From: Dehalobacter sp. DCM
GTDB lineage: Bacteria > Bacillota > Desulfitobacteriia > Desulfitobacteriales > Syntrophobotulaceae
Reading direction: 5' to 3'
DNA: 64,000 nucleotides
NCBI RefSeq assembly: GCF_024972775.1
Contig: NZ_CP092282.1
Coordinates: 358,001-422,000, forward strand
The translations under genes and the position numbers were made by a program. The notes under the pieces are model-generated. The model saw only the letters and a program-made list of their open reading frames with translations, was not told the DNA's origin and did no database searches. Positions 26,047-33,629 of the stretch are shown piece by piece (the first letter of the stretch is position 1; each line of letters begins with the position of its first letter).

Positions 26047-27423
26047 ATGATTCATGTATTTACAATGAATGGCTGCAATATAGCGGTTGACGGTAACAGT
26101 GGCAGCGTGCATGTGCTTGATAATATAAGTAATAATATTCTTAAGAATATGGAGAAATTTACCCCGCTTGATGAAATTCTTGATCTTTCGGGTGTAGATT
26201 ATTCAGCAGAAGATATTGTTGAAGCCTACAATGAAATAATGATCCTAAAAGAACAGAACCTTCTTTTTAGTTCTGATGAAATCATTTCTGAGGCCATAGC
26301 AACGAAGAAGAATACCGACGGGATGAAGGCGCTTTGTCTTCATGTTTCCCATGACTGCAACCTGAATTGCGAATACTGTTTTGCTTCCAAGGGAGATTAT
26401 CGTAGCGGACGGAAGCTAATGTCCGGGGAAGTGGCGTTAAAAGCTGTAGATTTCTTAGTTGAAAACTCCGGAGAAAGGCAGCATATCGAAATTGATTTCT
26501 TCGGGGGTGAACCCCTGATGAATTTTGAAGTAGTTGAGAAGGCTGTCGTTTATGGAAGGCAAATCGAAAATAAAAGCGATAAGAAATTTCATTTTACGAT
26601 TACAACGAATGGGACTTTGCTGGATAAGTATAAAATCGAATTTATCAATGAGCAGATGGATAATGTCGTGATTAGTCTTGATGGGAGAAAGGAAGTTCAT
26701 GATGCTATCCGCTATGATAAAGCCGGAAGAGGAAGCTATGACAGGATTGTTCCTCTTGCTCAGGAACTCGTTGCCGGAAGAAAAGGAAAGAGTTATTTTA
26801 TCAGGGGAACTTATACCGCCAAAAATAAGGATTTTTCAAAAGATGTAATGCATCTGGCTGATCTTGGCTTTAAAGAAATATCGATTGAGCCGGTTGTTGG
26901 CTCAGAAAACAAATTTTTTATCAAGGAATCGGATAGCCCGGAGATACTTCGAGAATATGAAGAATTTGCAGTAGAATATTTAAAATGCCTGCGTGAAGGA
27001 AAAGATATTCGCTTTTATCATTTTAATGTGGATTTATATAAAGGCCCTTGCATCTATAAAAGAGTTGCAGCCTGTGGGGCAGGATTTGAATATTTTGCGG
27101 TGTCGCCGGAGGGTTATCTTTATCCGTGTCACCAATTTGTGGGTCAAGAGGGGTTTGTCGTGGGCGATATATATAATGGGATTAACAATGTGCTGCTTTG
27201 TAATAGCTTTAAAGGCAATAATATTCTAAGTAAAGAAAAATGCAGGGACTGCTGGGCCAAATTGTTATGTGCAGGCGGTTGTCATGCCAATGCCTGGTAT
27301 TCTAACGGAGATATTGCCCAACCCAATGATATTGCCTGTACTTTGCAGAAAAAGAGAATCGAATGTGCCATTATGATTCAGGTAGCAAGACAGATAGATA
27401 GTAAAGTTCCTGCAGGGGGGTAA
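26047..27423 (+). CDS. SCIFF-type peptide maturase (radical SAM/SPASM)
   Basis: 458 residues. The N-terminal 90 residues (VFTMNGCNIAVDGNSGSVHV) fit the peptide-recognition domain. Radical SAM motif SHDCNLNCEYCFASKG at about residue 102, then DFFGGEPLMNFE and VISLDGRKEVHD. SPASM/Twitch cysteines: GPCIYKR, CGAGFEYFAVSPEGYLYPCHQF, and CRDCWAKLLCAGGCHANA. Sequence and length match the maturases that form thioether crosslinks in the six-Cys SCIFF peptide of Clostridia. The precursor is normally adjacent, but none is seen. It could be a paralogue with a different substrate. Confidence 0.85.
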   Translation: MIHVFTMNGCNIAVDGNSGSVHVLDNISNNILKNMEKFTPLDEILDLSGVDYSAEDIVEAYNEIMILKEQNLLFSSDEIISEAIATKKNTDGMKALCLHVSHDCNLNCEYCFASKGDYRSGRKLMSGEVALKAVDFLVENSGERQHIEIDFFGGEPLMNFEVVEKAVVYGRQIENKSDKKFHFTITTNGTLLDKYKIEFINEQMDNVVISLDGRKEVHDAIRYDKAGRGSYDRIVPLAQELVAGRKGKSYFIRGTYTAKNKDFSKDVMHLADLGFKEISIEPVVGSENKFFIKESDSPEILREYEEFAVEYLKCLREGKDIRFYHFNVDLYKGPCIYKRVAACGAGFEYFAVSPEGYLYPCHQFVGQEGFVVGDIYNGINNVLLCNSFKGNNILSKEKCRDCWAKLLCAGGCHANAWYSNGDIAQPNDIACTLQKKRIECAIMIQVARQIDSKVPAGG

Positions 27424-27681
27424 ATGGAGAAAACAACGCTCTTGCAGTTGCTTATTGCTGTAATTGCAGTTATGATCCTCCCATGGTGATGGTAGGAATT
27501 GTTCCTTCCCGGTATTCTTATAAAATGATTAAGGAATCGGGATGTTTTGTAGTAAATTTGGTCGGCAAGGACTATAAGAAAGTTTTTGATTACCTAGGAA
27601 GTCACAGTAAACGTGACGAAGATAAGCTTGCTAAAATGAATGTTAAGCTGAGTGAGGCTGTAATTGACATATGTTCTTAAC
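27424..27681 (+). pseudogene. Flavin reductase-like gene remnant
   Basis: ATG 27424 begins MEKTTLL and stops after 21 codons; one inserted base would join it to the frame reading ALAVAYCC, then DPPMVMVGIVPSRYSYKMI, ESGCFVVNL and FDYLGSHSKRDEDKL, which is flavin reductase/flavoredoxin-like. The frame ends at 27680 within the promoter at 27664, after about 85 of the usual 180-200 residues. So the N terminus is frameshifted and the C-terminal half lost. Confidence 0.7.
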
Positions 27682-27708
27682 AAATATACAATAAATATTG
27701 GGCATATG
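27664..27708 (+). promoter_or_regulatory. TTGACATATG promoter with second CATATG
   Basis: TTGACA (27664-27669), 17-base spacer, TACAAT (27687-27692). CATATG at 27668-27673 overlaps the -35 box and recurs at 27703-27708, 35 bases on. Same architecture as 24637. Reads into the MBL-fold gene and its neighbour. Confidence 0.7.
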
Positions 27709-27797
27709 ACTATAACTTATGCGTAGTGTTTTTTGGAGCAAGCATTGTTGCCGGCATCAGCAGAATACTTATTCTAGGAGAGGCAAAGGTTGAACAA

Positions 27798-28628
27798 ATG
27801 ATCATAAAAGCACTGGTAGAAAATACATCAGTTTCTGAAGAGTACAAAAATGAACATGGACTCTGCTTGTACATTGAGACTCTAAATCATAAACTCCTGT
27901 TTGATTTGGGGGCAAGCTCTTTGTTTGCAGAAAATGCTAAAAAGTTGGGGGTTGATATTTCGGAGGTTGACCTGGTTGTAATATCCCACGGCCATTATGA
28001 CCACGGGGGCGGGCTTAAAACTTTTTTGAATGTAAACGCCAAGGCAAAAATATATGTAAACCGGCAAGCATTTGCTAAACACTATGCGAGCAGACAGGGC
28101 GGAGAAAAAGTTTATATAGGCCTAGATGAAGCGCTGATGCAGAGTGAACGCTTGATTTTTGCCGGGGAGCATTTCATTATCGATCAAGAACTTGAATTGT
28201 TTTCCAACATCAAAGGCAGAAAACTTATTTCGTCAGGCAATCAGGATCTATTAATGGAGTCGGGTGGTATGCTTGTGCAGGATGATTTTAGTCACGAGCA
28301 GAACCTGATTATCAGCGAAGGTGGGAAGACATTGCTGGTAGCAGGATGCGCTCATAACGGAATCGTAAATATTATTGATCATATGATCGAGATAAAACAT
28401 AGTCCTCCGCACTATGTTATCGGAGGCTTTCATTTATACAGCCGTTCGGCAGACAAGCATGAAGATCCGGCCTTAATTAATCTAATAGGGTTATACCTCA
28501 AGGATACAGGATCATTTTGCTATACTTGCCATTGTACTGGTATTGAGCCCTATCAAAGTTTAAAAGAAATTATGAGAGAAAAAATCAAATATTTATCTAC
28601 AGGGAGCCAATTAAAGATACTATCTTGA
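27798..28628 (+). CDS. MBL-fold metallohydrolase
   Basis: 276 residues. ATG 27798 is chosen over an in-frame upstream start because MIIKALVENTSVSEEY is the typical family start. Metal motif VISHGHYDHGGGL near residue 60, later ligands in VAGCAHNGIVNI and IGGFHLYS, and the end CYTCHCTGIEPYQSL. This is the branch often annotated as dihydropterin-ribofuranosylaminobenzene phosphate synthase-like, common beside NifX/DUF134 genes. Substrate unknown. Confidence 0.87.
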   Translation: MIIKALVENTSVSEEYKNEHGLCLYIETLNHKLLFDLGASSLFAENAKKLGVDISEVDLVVISHGHYDHGGGLKTFLNVNAKAKIYVNRQAFAKHYASRQGGEKVYIGLDEALMQSERLIFAGEHFIIDQELELFSNIKGRKLISSGNQDLLMESGGMLVQDDFSHEQNLIISEGGKTLLVAGCAHNGIVNIIDHMIEIKHSPPHYVIGGFHLYSRSADKHEDPALINLIGLYLKDTGSFCYTCHCTGIEPYQSLKEIMREKIKYLSTGSQLKILS

Positions 28629-28659
28629 AAGATTGGTATTCCATGCAAGGGGTGTCAGG

Positions 28660-29019
28660 ATGAAAAAGATTGGGATTATTATTTGCGGCCGTTATCAGAA
28701 TTGCGGCGGTGGGAAGTGTTTGCGGTCCTTAAAAGAACATACCGGAGGATTTTCATTATATCCAAAGGATGAAGAGCTGGAACTTGTCGGCTATTCATAT
28801 TGTGGAGGATGTCCTGGTGGTAATATAGAGTACGTTCCTCAGGAAATGATAAAAAACGGTGCTGAAGTGATTCATTTAGCAACAGGAATGATTGTTGGAT
28901 ATCCTCCTTGTCCAAGATATAGCCTCTCGGCATTCGCCGAGGTCGATGGCACAAGGATTTGCTTGAACCATCAATATCGATTTCCTCCTACCTTTTCGGT
29001 AGGGGGATTTCTTTTTTGA
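28660..29019 (+). pseudogene. CGGC-domain protein, 3' end replaced
   Basis: ATG 28660 behind AAGGGG. The first 85 residues are a normal CGGC domain: GIIICGRYQNCGGGKCLRSL, YSYCGGCPGGNIEYVP and GYPPCPR, with Cys spaced to bind metal. After CPR (about 28920) the sequence turns into YSLSAFAEVDG and stays unrelated to the stop. The family normally continues with a conserved end, so the 3' part was lost, possibly with the arrival of the adjacent transposase. Confidence 0.7.
28984..29016 (+). terminator. Rho-independent terminator
   Basis: CCTACC (28987-28992), loop TTTTC, GGTAGG (28998-29003), T6 run at 29011-29016. Overlaps the end of the truncated CGGC frame. Confidence 0.75.
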
Positions 29020-29149
29020 GTCCCCAATTGGAAATCGATCCATAAAATATTTTCGTATTTTAGGCCGAAAACACTTGACTTTTCAAAATGACCCCAATAA
29101 TCAGCGCGAAAGGAGTTATTTCCTTACCTTATTATCTGGGGTGGTTGTT

Positions 29150-30655
29150 TTGAAGCCTACTGTCTCTCCGCATGATGTCTATCAAGCTTTTGTCATGGAT
29201 CAACTTCAACGCCATTATTCCGGCGGTATTTTAACCTTAGTTTCTAACGATTGGCCTGTTATCGCCAAGCTTTGGATCACCGATTTATCCGGTATTTCAG
29301 CTACCCTTTTGGATTCTTACAGCCTGAGAGGCCCTCAACCTCGCGACCCTTCGGCTATGCTTCGCTCCTACCTGCTTTTTCTCCTCACTCATCCGGAAAA
29401 AGGCATCACTCAATGGGTAGATCTTCTGTACCGGGTTCCTCTCTATGCCATCCTTAGCGGGTTTGAACCGGGCGATGTTCCCGGTGTCGGCACGTTTTAC
29501 GATTTCTTTAAACGCTTTTGGGCGACTGCGGGCAATAACCTGAAACCTCGTCTACAAAAACGCTCCCGCAAACTTAAGAAGGGTAAAAAGAAGGGGGAGA
29601 AAGCTCCTTCCACGACTCCCAAACGGGTGGAACGCTTAGTCCGTTGGATGATCGAGCATCAGGATCGTCGCAAGGTCCTACCCATGGACCGTTTGTTTGA
29701 TTTCTTTCAGTCCCAGTTCCTTGCGGTTTCCCATCATTTGGGCTTGCTTGGCTCTAAGGATTCTCTCACGGTAGCCGCTGATGGGACTCCTGTGGTGACT
29801 CAAGCCTACCCTCGCAGCAAATCCACCTGTCTTTGTCATGCCCAAGGCCTTGCGAAATGCAACCATCCTCGCTTGTATTCCCAACCCGACTGCAACTCAG
29901 GATGGGACAGCTCACGAGAGCGTTTCTTCAATGGTTACCACCTTTACACACTCACGGCAGCCAACAGTCCGTTTGATTTGCCGTTGTATCCCCGCCTGCA
30001 TCCTGCTTCCCGGCACGATGCGGTCAGTTTCGTCTTAAGTTCGGTTGAATTTGCGCAACGGTTCTCCTTGGGCATGGTAGTCGATAAAATGTTGCTTGAT
30101 GCCGCTCATGATGCGGGGCCCATTTATGATCTGTTACTCCATCAGAAGATCGAACCGTTTATTGATCTCAATGACCGGAGTACCAAAAATTCGAACACCC
30201 AAAGCGATATCTTGATTTCTTCGCAGGGCATCCCCATTTGTCCGAGTGGGAAGGCAATGAAGCCCTATGGGCTAGACCATTCTCAGAAACGTCAGAAATG
30301 GATCTGTCCGACGATGAAGCGGCGAACCACTTATACCTGTCCAAAACCTTGTTCAACTGCCAAATACGGAAGAACCTTTCATACACGTTGCACTGACAAT
30401 CCCCGGCTGTTCCCACAAACTCCCCGGAATTCAGAGAAGTGGAAGCTCACTTACAAGCGGCGAACGTCTTCTGAGAGAACCAATAAACGCGAGAAAATCG
30501 ACTACAGGCTGGAATCTGGTCGCCATCGCTCTACGATGATGTGGTACCTACGCATTTACGGCATTATGATGTGCCAGCACATCGATGCTTGGTATGCTCA
30601 TCGTTATGATGAGTTAAAGAACCTCAAATATCTCATTTTCAATCCGGTTGCCTAA
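29150..30655 (+). mobile_element. DDE transposase of an insertion sequence
   Basis: About 501 residues from TTG 29150 (GGGGTGG upstream); an in-frame TTG at 29075 is possible. Catalytic candidates are Asp in LTVAADGTPVV, Asp in DKMLLDAAHDAG and Glu in SERTNKREKIDYR near the C terminus. A Cys-rich insert (STCLCHAQGLAKC) and a basic stretch (KKGKKKGEK) are present. The architecture suggests an IS4/IS1182-like DDE enzyme; I cannot name the family. I found no convincing terminal inverted repeats or target duplication, so the element may be incomplete. Confidence 0.75.
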
Positions 30656-30803
30656 TGGCCGTTTTTTTAATAGTCGGTTAGGTTTATTTGGCATGCTCTT
30701 TTTTAGAATTGAGTCTCAGATCCCTTTGGATCACTTCCTTCAGATTGAATTTCCAGTTGTTTTTTTGCTTCTAATCCAGTTCATCCCTTTTTATTCCGAG
30801 AGG
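30656..30803. other. Spacer after transposase
   Basis: An imperfect hairpin (CCTAA...CCG with CGG...TTAGG, about 30651-30680) with an internal T7 could terminate the transposase transcript. Otherwise nothing recognised. Confidence 0.4.
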
Positions 30804-31358
30804 CTATTTATTAAAACTAGCCGAATTACTTTTTATATTTATAAAGCGGGGACTTAGAACGAAAGCCAGAACAAACTGTTTTGGGATTTTATATTTTGTA
30901 CCAACAATCAGGGATTGGATTTCTTTCTTTTGCAATAGCTTCAATACGGTATTATGGTTTAATCCCGTCATCTCGGAAACATCATGTGAGCTTACGACAT
31001 CAGGATAATCGGCGTAGATATATTCAAAGTAACTTCTAAGCTCGCTTTCTGATCCAGGAGAGAGTATGGCCGATAATGAAGCTCTTGCGGGGTTAGGTGT
31101 TTTGCTCCGAGAGTTAACACATCCCCGTGGTATCATACTGTTAAGCGTCTTATCGCGCTTTTCTAAATAAACAATTATGTCATTTAACGCAATCCTGTAT
31201 TTCCGTGTCTTTTTCCCATTATTCTCGCAAGGGATTATGCCATTATCCAAAAGATATTTGGCGCTCCGTTTCGCAATATGACAAATTTTATACAGTTGAC
31301 TTTCACTGACATATTCGGGATACTGCTCCCGTAAATATTCGTATTTTCCTTTTTTCAT
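30804..31358 (-). CDS. Hypothetical protein with two HTH-like segments
   Basis: 184 residues on the minus strand. SESQLYKICHIAKRSAKYLL near the start and SSHDVSEMTGLNHNTVLKLL near residue 130 both look like helix-turn-helix/excisionase-type DNA-binding segments, each followed by a short strand (KKTRKYRIALND; IVGTKYKIPKQF). A Ser/Pro-rich linker joins the halves. RBS GGAGGATG-type upstream (AGGATGCT region at 31360-31375). Such two-HTH proteins occur in mobile elements. It lies between a transposase and a tRNA fragment, fitting an element remnant. Confidence 0.6.
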   Translation of the reverse strand: MKKGKYEYLREQYPEYVSESQLYKICHIAKRSAKYLLDNGIIPCENNGKKTRKYRIALNDIIVYLEKRDKTLNSMIPRGCVNSRSKTPNPARASLSAILSPGSESELRSYFEYIYADYPDVVSSHDVSEMTGLNHNTVLKLLQKKEIQSLIVGTKYKIPKQFVLAFVLSPRFINIKSNSASFNK

Positions 31359-31518
31359 AGCATCCTCCCGGAGTAATCCAGTTTTTTTGTCAATGGTAGG
31401 TGATGCTATTCTTTTAAAGTGTTTTTTAATGATGTCCGTCCTATGTCTGTCTAACGTGCATAAAATTCCGCAAAAACGGGTGACGATTGGAACCCGCTAA
31501 GTTTCAGGGAAAAACAAA

Positions 31519-31566
31519 TAGGGAGCCCCCAAAACCCTTGTCTATAAGGGTTTTGGGGGCTCCCTA
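31519..31566. repeat. Perfect 21-bp inverted repeat hairpin
   Basis: Arms at 31519-31539 and 31546-31566 are fully complementary around the loop GTCTAT; the sequence core is GGGAGCCCCCAAAACCC. No T run follows on the plus strand; on the minus strand TATTTGTTTTT follows, so it could stop transcription heading toward the HTH gene. It may also be a recombination or resolution site. Confidence 0.8.
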
Positions 31567-31600
31567 AATTCCATCACTGTACATCATCTTCCACGAATGT

Positions 31601-31606
31601 TATAAT
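31601..31606 (+). promoter_or_regulatory. -10-like TATAAT before tRNA fragment
   Basis: TATAAT with a weak TGTACA 17 bases upstream (31578-31583). It lies 11 bases before the truncated tRNA-Ser sequence and may be the original tRNA promoter or that of an inserted element. Confidence 0.4.
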
Positions 31607-31617
31607 AAGACGACAGA

Positions 31618-31675
31618 CTCGAAATGCGGCGTACCTGCAAAGGTACCGTGGGTTCGAATCCCACCTTCTCCGCCA
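31618..31675 (+). tRNA. tRNA-Ser(CGA) 3' fragment (truncated)
   Basis: 58 bases matching the 3' part of a serine tRNA: anticodon loop CTCGAAA, 3' anticodon strand TGCGGC, variable arm GTACCTGCAAAGGTAC, T arm GTGGGTTCGAATCCCAC, acceptor strand CTTCTCC, G and encoded CCA. No 5' acceptor strand (GGAGAAG) or D arm precedes it, and the bases before the loop do not pair with TGCGGC. The gene is therefore cut in the anticodon region, as at the att site of an integrated element or a deletion scar. Non-functional as tRNA. Confidence 0.85.
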
Positions 31676-31729
31676 GAAATAAGACGCCATCGGAAGATGG
31701 CGTTTCATAATAGAAGGTGGGATTCGAAC
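31652..31729. repeat. Inverted copy of the tRNA-Ser T arm
   Basis: An 18-base segment of the tRNA fragment (31652-31669) recurs as perfect reverse complement at 31712-31729. Between them lies a smaller hairpin ACGCCATC-GGAA-GATGGCGT (31684-31703). The right copy leads into a 26-base sequence (31720-31745) found again after the tRNA-Ser at 57523-57548. Confidence 0.85.
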
Positions 31730-31755
31730 GCGAGGAAAAAGAAAAATATAAATTC

Positions 31756-31778
31756 AACTCTGGTATATTGCCAGAGTT
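31756..31778 (+). terminator. Rho-independent terminator
   Basis: AACTCTGG (31756-31763), loop TATATTG, CCAGAGTT (31771-31778), then TTAACATTTTT. Lies downstream of the tRNA fragment. The rest of 31779-31912 shows nothing else. Confidence 0.65.
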
Positions 31779-31912
31779 TTAACATTTTTACTTGGAAAGT
31801 TGATGCTAAACAGAAAGACGGGTGTCGTCAAGAAGGGATTTGTCGGTTTAACCCGAAATTACATGTATATCTATTTATGGCCCGTTAACGAGATATCCTG
31901 CAACGTCTTTGC

Positions 31913-32614
31913 ATGAATGAGCAGGGGGTGTATGCGATTAAAAAGATTCTGATTATTGAAGATGATATGGCCTTAAGCAATGGAATTGCACTGGCTTTGC
32001 AAGATAATGATTTTTCGTTTGTTCAAGCCCAAGAACTGTGTCTGGCAAAAAAGTGCATGAAGGAAATACCGATTGATCTGATTATTTTGGACATTAATCT
32101 GCCTGATGGAAACGGCTTGGATTTTCTCAGAGAGCTGCGCAGATCATCCGCCGTTCCGGTAATCATACTGACAGCCAACGATATGGAAACGGATGTCGTT
32201 ACCGGACTGGAACTGGGAGCAGACGATTATATTACCAAACCTTTCAGCTTGATGATTTTGCGCGCCAGGGTGCACGCACGGCTAAGGAAAGGAAATTTTG
32301 CACCTGCCGAAATCATCAGCATCGACTGTTTTCAGTTTGCTTTTGATAAAATGGAGTTTTCCAAAAACGGTATTCCAATCGAACTCAGTAAAACCGAGCA
32401 AAAGCTTTTGCGCATATTGATCGCGAACAGGGGTAATACGCTTACCAGAACAAAGCTTGCTGATACCATTTGGAGCGATGGAACGGAGTATGTGGATGAA
32501 AACGCCCTTTCCGTATCGATCAAACGGCTGCGCGATAAGCTGGAGGATAAACCTTCTGAACCAAAATATATTAAAACAGTGTATGGAATCGGCTATACAT
32601 GGGCGGTGAAGTGA
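31913..32614 (+). CDS. OmpR/PhoB-family response regulator
   Basis: 233 residues. Receiver domain: KKILIIEDDMALS, phospho-acceptor Asp in IILDINLPDGNGLD, Thr in VIILTAND, Lys in DDYITKPFS. Winged-helix output: ELSKTEQKLLRILIANRGN, SVSIKRLRDKLEDKP and IKTVYGIGYTWA. ATG 31913 has no obvious ribosome site, and the true start may be nearer KKILIIEDD. Its stop overlaps the kinase start by one base (TGATG). Likely activates the ABC transporter at 33630. Confidence 0.9.
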   Translation: MNEQGVYAIKKILIIEDDMALSNGIALALQDNDFSFVQAQELCLAKKCMKEIPIDLIILDINLPDGNGLDFLRELRRSSAVPVIILTANDMETDVVTGLELGADDYITKPFSLMILRARVHARLRKGNFAPAEIISIDCFQFAFDKMEFSKNGIPIELSKTEQKLLRILIANRGNTLTRTKLADTIWSDGTEYVDENALSVSIKRLRDKLEDKPSEPKYIKTVYGIGYTWAVK

Positions 32615-33528
32615 TGGATCAACTGGTCGTGATGTGTATCCTCGTTGCAGTGGCTGTAGTGTTGATTGGCACGATGGCCATTCTCTTTTATCGCAGAAGA
32701 ACCCGGCGTACAATTGAAAAGCTGGGGACTATTCTTGACAAAGCGATCAGCGGAGACTTCTCAGAAAGTATATTTGATGAATCCGAATTGTCGGCAGTAG
32801 AAGCAAAAATGGCCCGGTTTATGTCCATTTGCACCGTATCATCCAAAAACCTGACTGAAGAACGGAATAAAATCAAAAGCCTGATTTCAGATATATCCCA
32901 CCAAACCAAAACGCCTATCGCCAACATCCTTCTATACTCACAACTGTTAAACGAGAAACACCTTCCGGAGGATTGCGCCGTATGCGTGAAGGCTTTATCC
33001 GCGCAGGCCGAGAAACTGAACTTTCTGATTAGTTCTCTTGTCAAGGCGTCGCGGCTTGAGACAGGTATCATCTCAGTATTGCCAAAGCAGGAAAACGTAC
33101 AGCGCCTGATTGAACAGGCGGTTCAACAGATTATTCCGAAGGCAGATGAAAAAGGAATATCTGTTTCCGTTGAAAATACCGAAATTCAGGCTGGCTTTGA
33201 TTTAAAATGGACTACCGAAGCGTTGTATAATATTCTGGACAATGCGGTGAAATACACGGATTGTGGTGGCGCCATCACGGTAAAAGCTGCAGCCTATGAA
33301 CTTTTCTGCCGTATCGATGTTACAGATAACGGAATCGGCATAGAAGAAGAGGAACACAGCAAAATATTCATCCGGTTTTACCGTTCGACTGCCGTATCCA
33401 ATCAGGAAGGTGTCGGTATCGGCCTTTATCTGGCCAGAGAAATCGTTTCTGCGGAAGGCGGTTATATAAGGGTGTCATCAACACCGGGCAGCGGTTCAAC
33501 GTTTTCGGTTTTCTTACCGATGGTTTAA
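32614..33528 (+). CDS. Sensor histidine kinase
   Basis: 304 residues from ATG 32614. One hydrophobic segment (residues 4-27) precedes the kinase core and no extracellular sensor domain is seen, as in kinases that sense through a partner transporter. H box SDISHQTKTPIANILLYSQ, N box NILDNAVKYTD, G1 DNGIGIEEEE, G2 GVGIGLYLAREIV. Forms a pair with the regulator at 31913 next to an FtsX-type ABC transporter, the layout of peptide antibiotic detoxification modules (Bce-like). Confidence 0.9.
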   Translation: MDQLVVMCILVAVAVVLIGTMAILFYRRRTRRTIEKLGTILDKAISGDFSESIFDESELSAVEAKMARFMSICTVSSKNLTEERNKIKSLISDISHQTKTPIANILLYSQLLNEKHLPEDCAVCVKALSAQAEKLNFLISSLVKASRLETGIISVLPKQENVQRLIEQAVQQIIPKADEKGISVSVENTEIQAGFDLKWTTEALYNILDNAVKYTDCGGAITVKAAAYELFCRIDVTDNGIGIEEEEHSKIFIRFYRSTAVSNQEGVGIGLYLAREIVSAEGGYIRVSSTPGSGSTFSVFLPMV

Positions 33529-33544
33529 ATCTTTCAAAATTGTT

Positions 33545-33583
33545 AGATTGCAGAAAGAATGTGGAAAGATTGATATGGTATAG
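33545..33583 (+). promoter_or_regulatory. Probable response-regulator-dependent promoter
   Basis: Direct repeats GCAGAAAGA and GTGGAAAGA (33550-33569) sit where a -35 box would be, followed by TATAGT (33578-33583). This is the usual look of an OmpR-type activated promoter, here ahead of the ABC genes. Inferred. Confidence 0.5.
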
Positions 33584-33615
33584 TCTGTATTGTAAACGGC
33601 AATACAGATTTTTTT
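33584..33615 (+). terminator. Terminator-like hairpin in the ABC leader
   Basis: TCTGTATTG (33584-33592), loop TAAACGG, CAATACAGA (33600-33608), T7 run 33609-33615, ending 4 bases before GGAGGA of the ABC gene. Could end the two-component transcript or attenuate the transporter genes. Confidence 0.8.
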
Positions 33616-33629
33616 ATGGAGGAATATAA

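Noticed and set aside
29018-30854. AGTCCCC at 29018 and GGGGACT at 30848 as terminal inverted repeats of the transposase element
   Set aside because: Only seven bases match, the right one lies inside the HTH coding region, and neighbouring bases do not pair.
31697-31888. 63-codon reading frame after the tRNA fragment
   Set aside because: It runs across the inverted repeat and terminator, has no ribosome site and no recognisable protein features.
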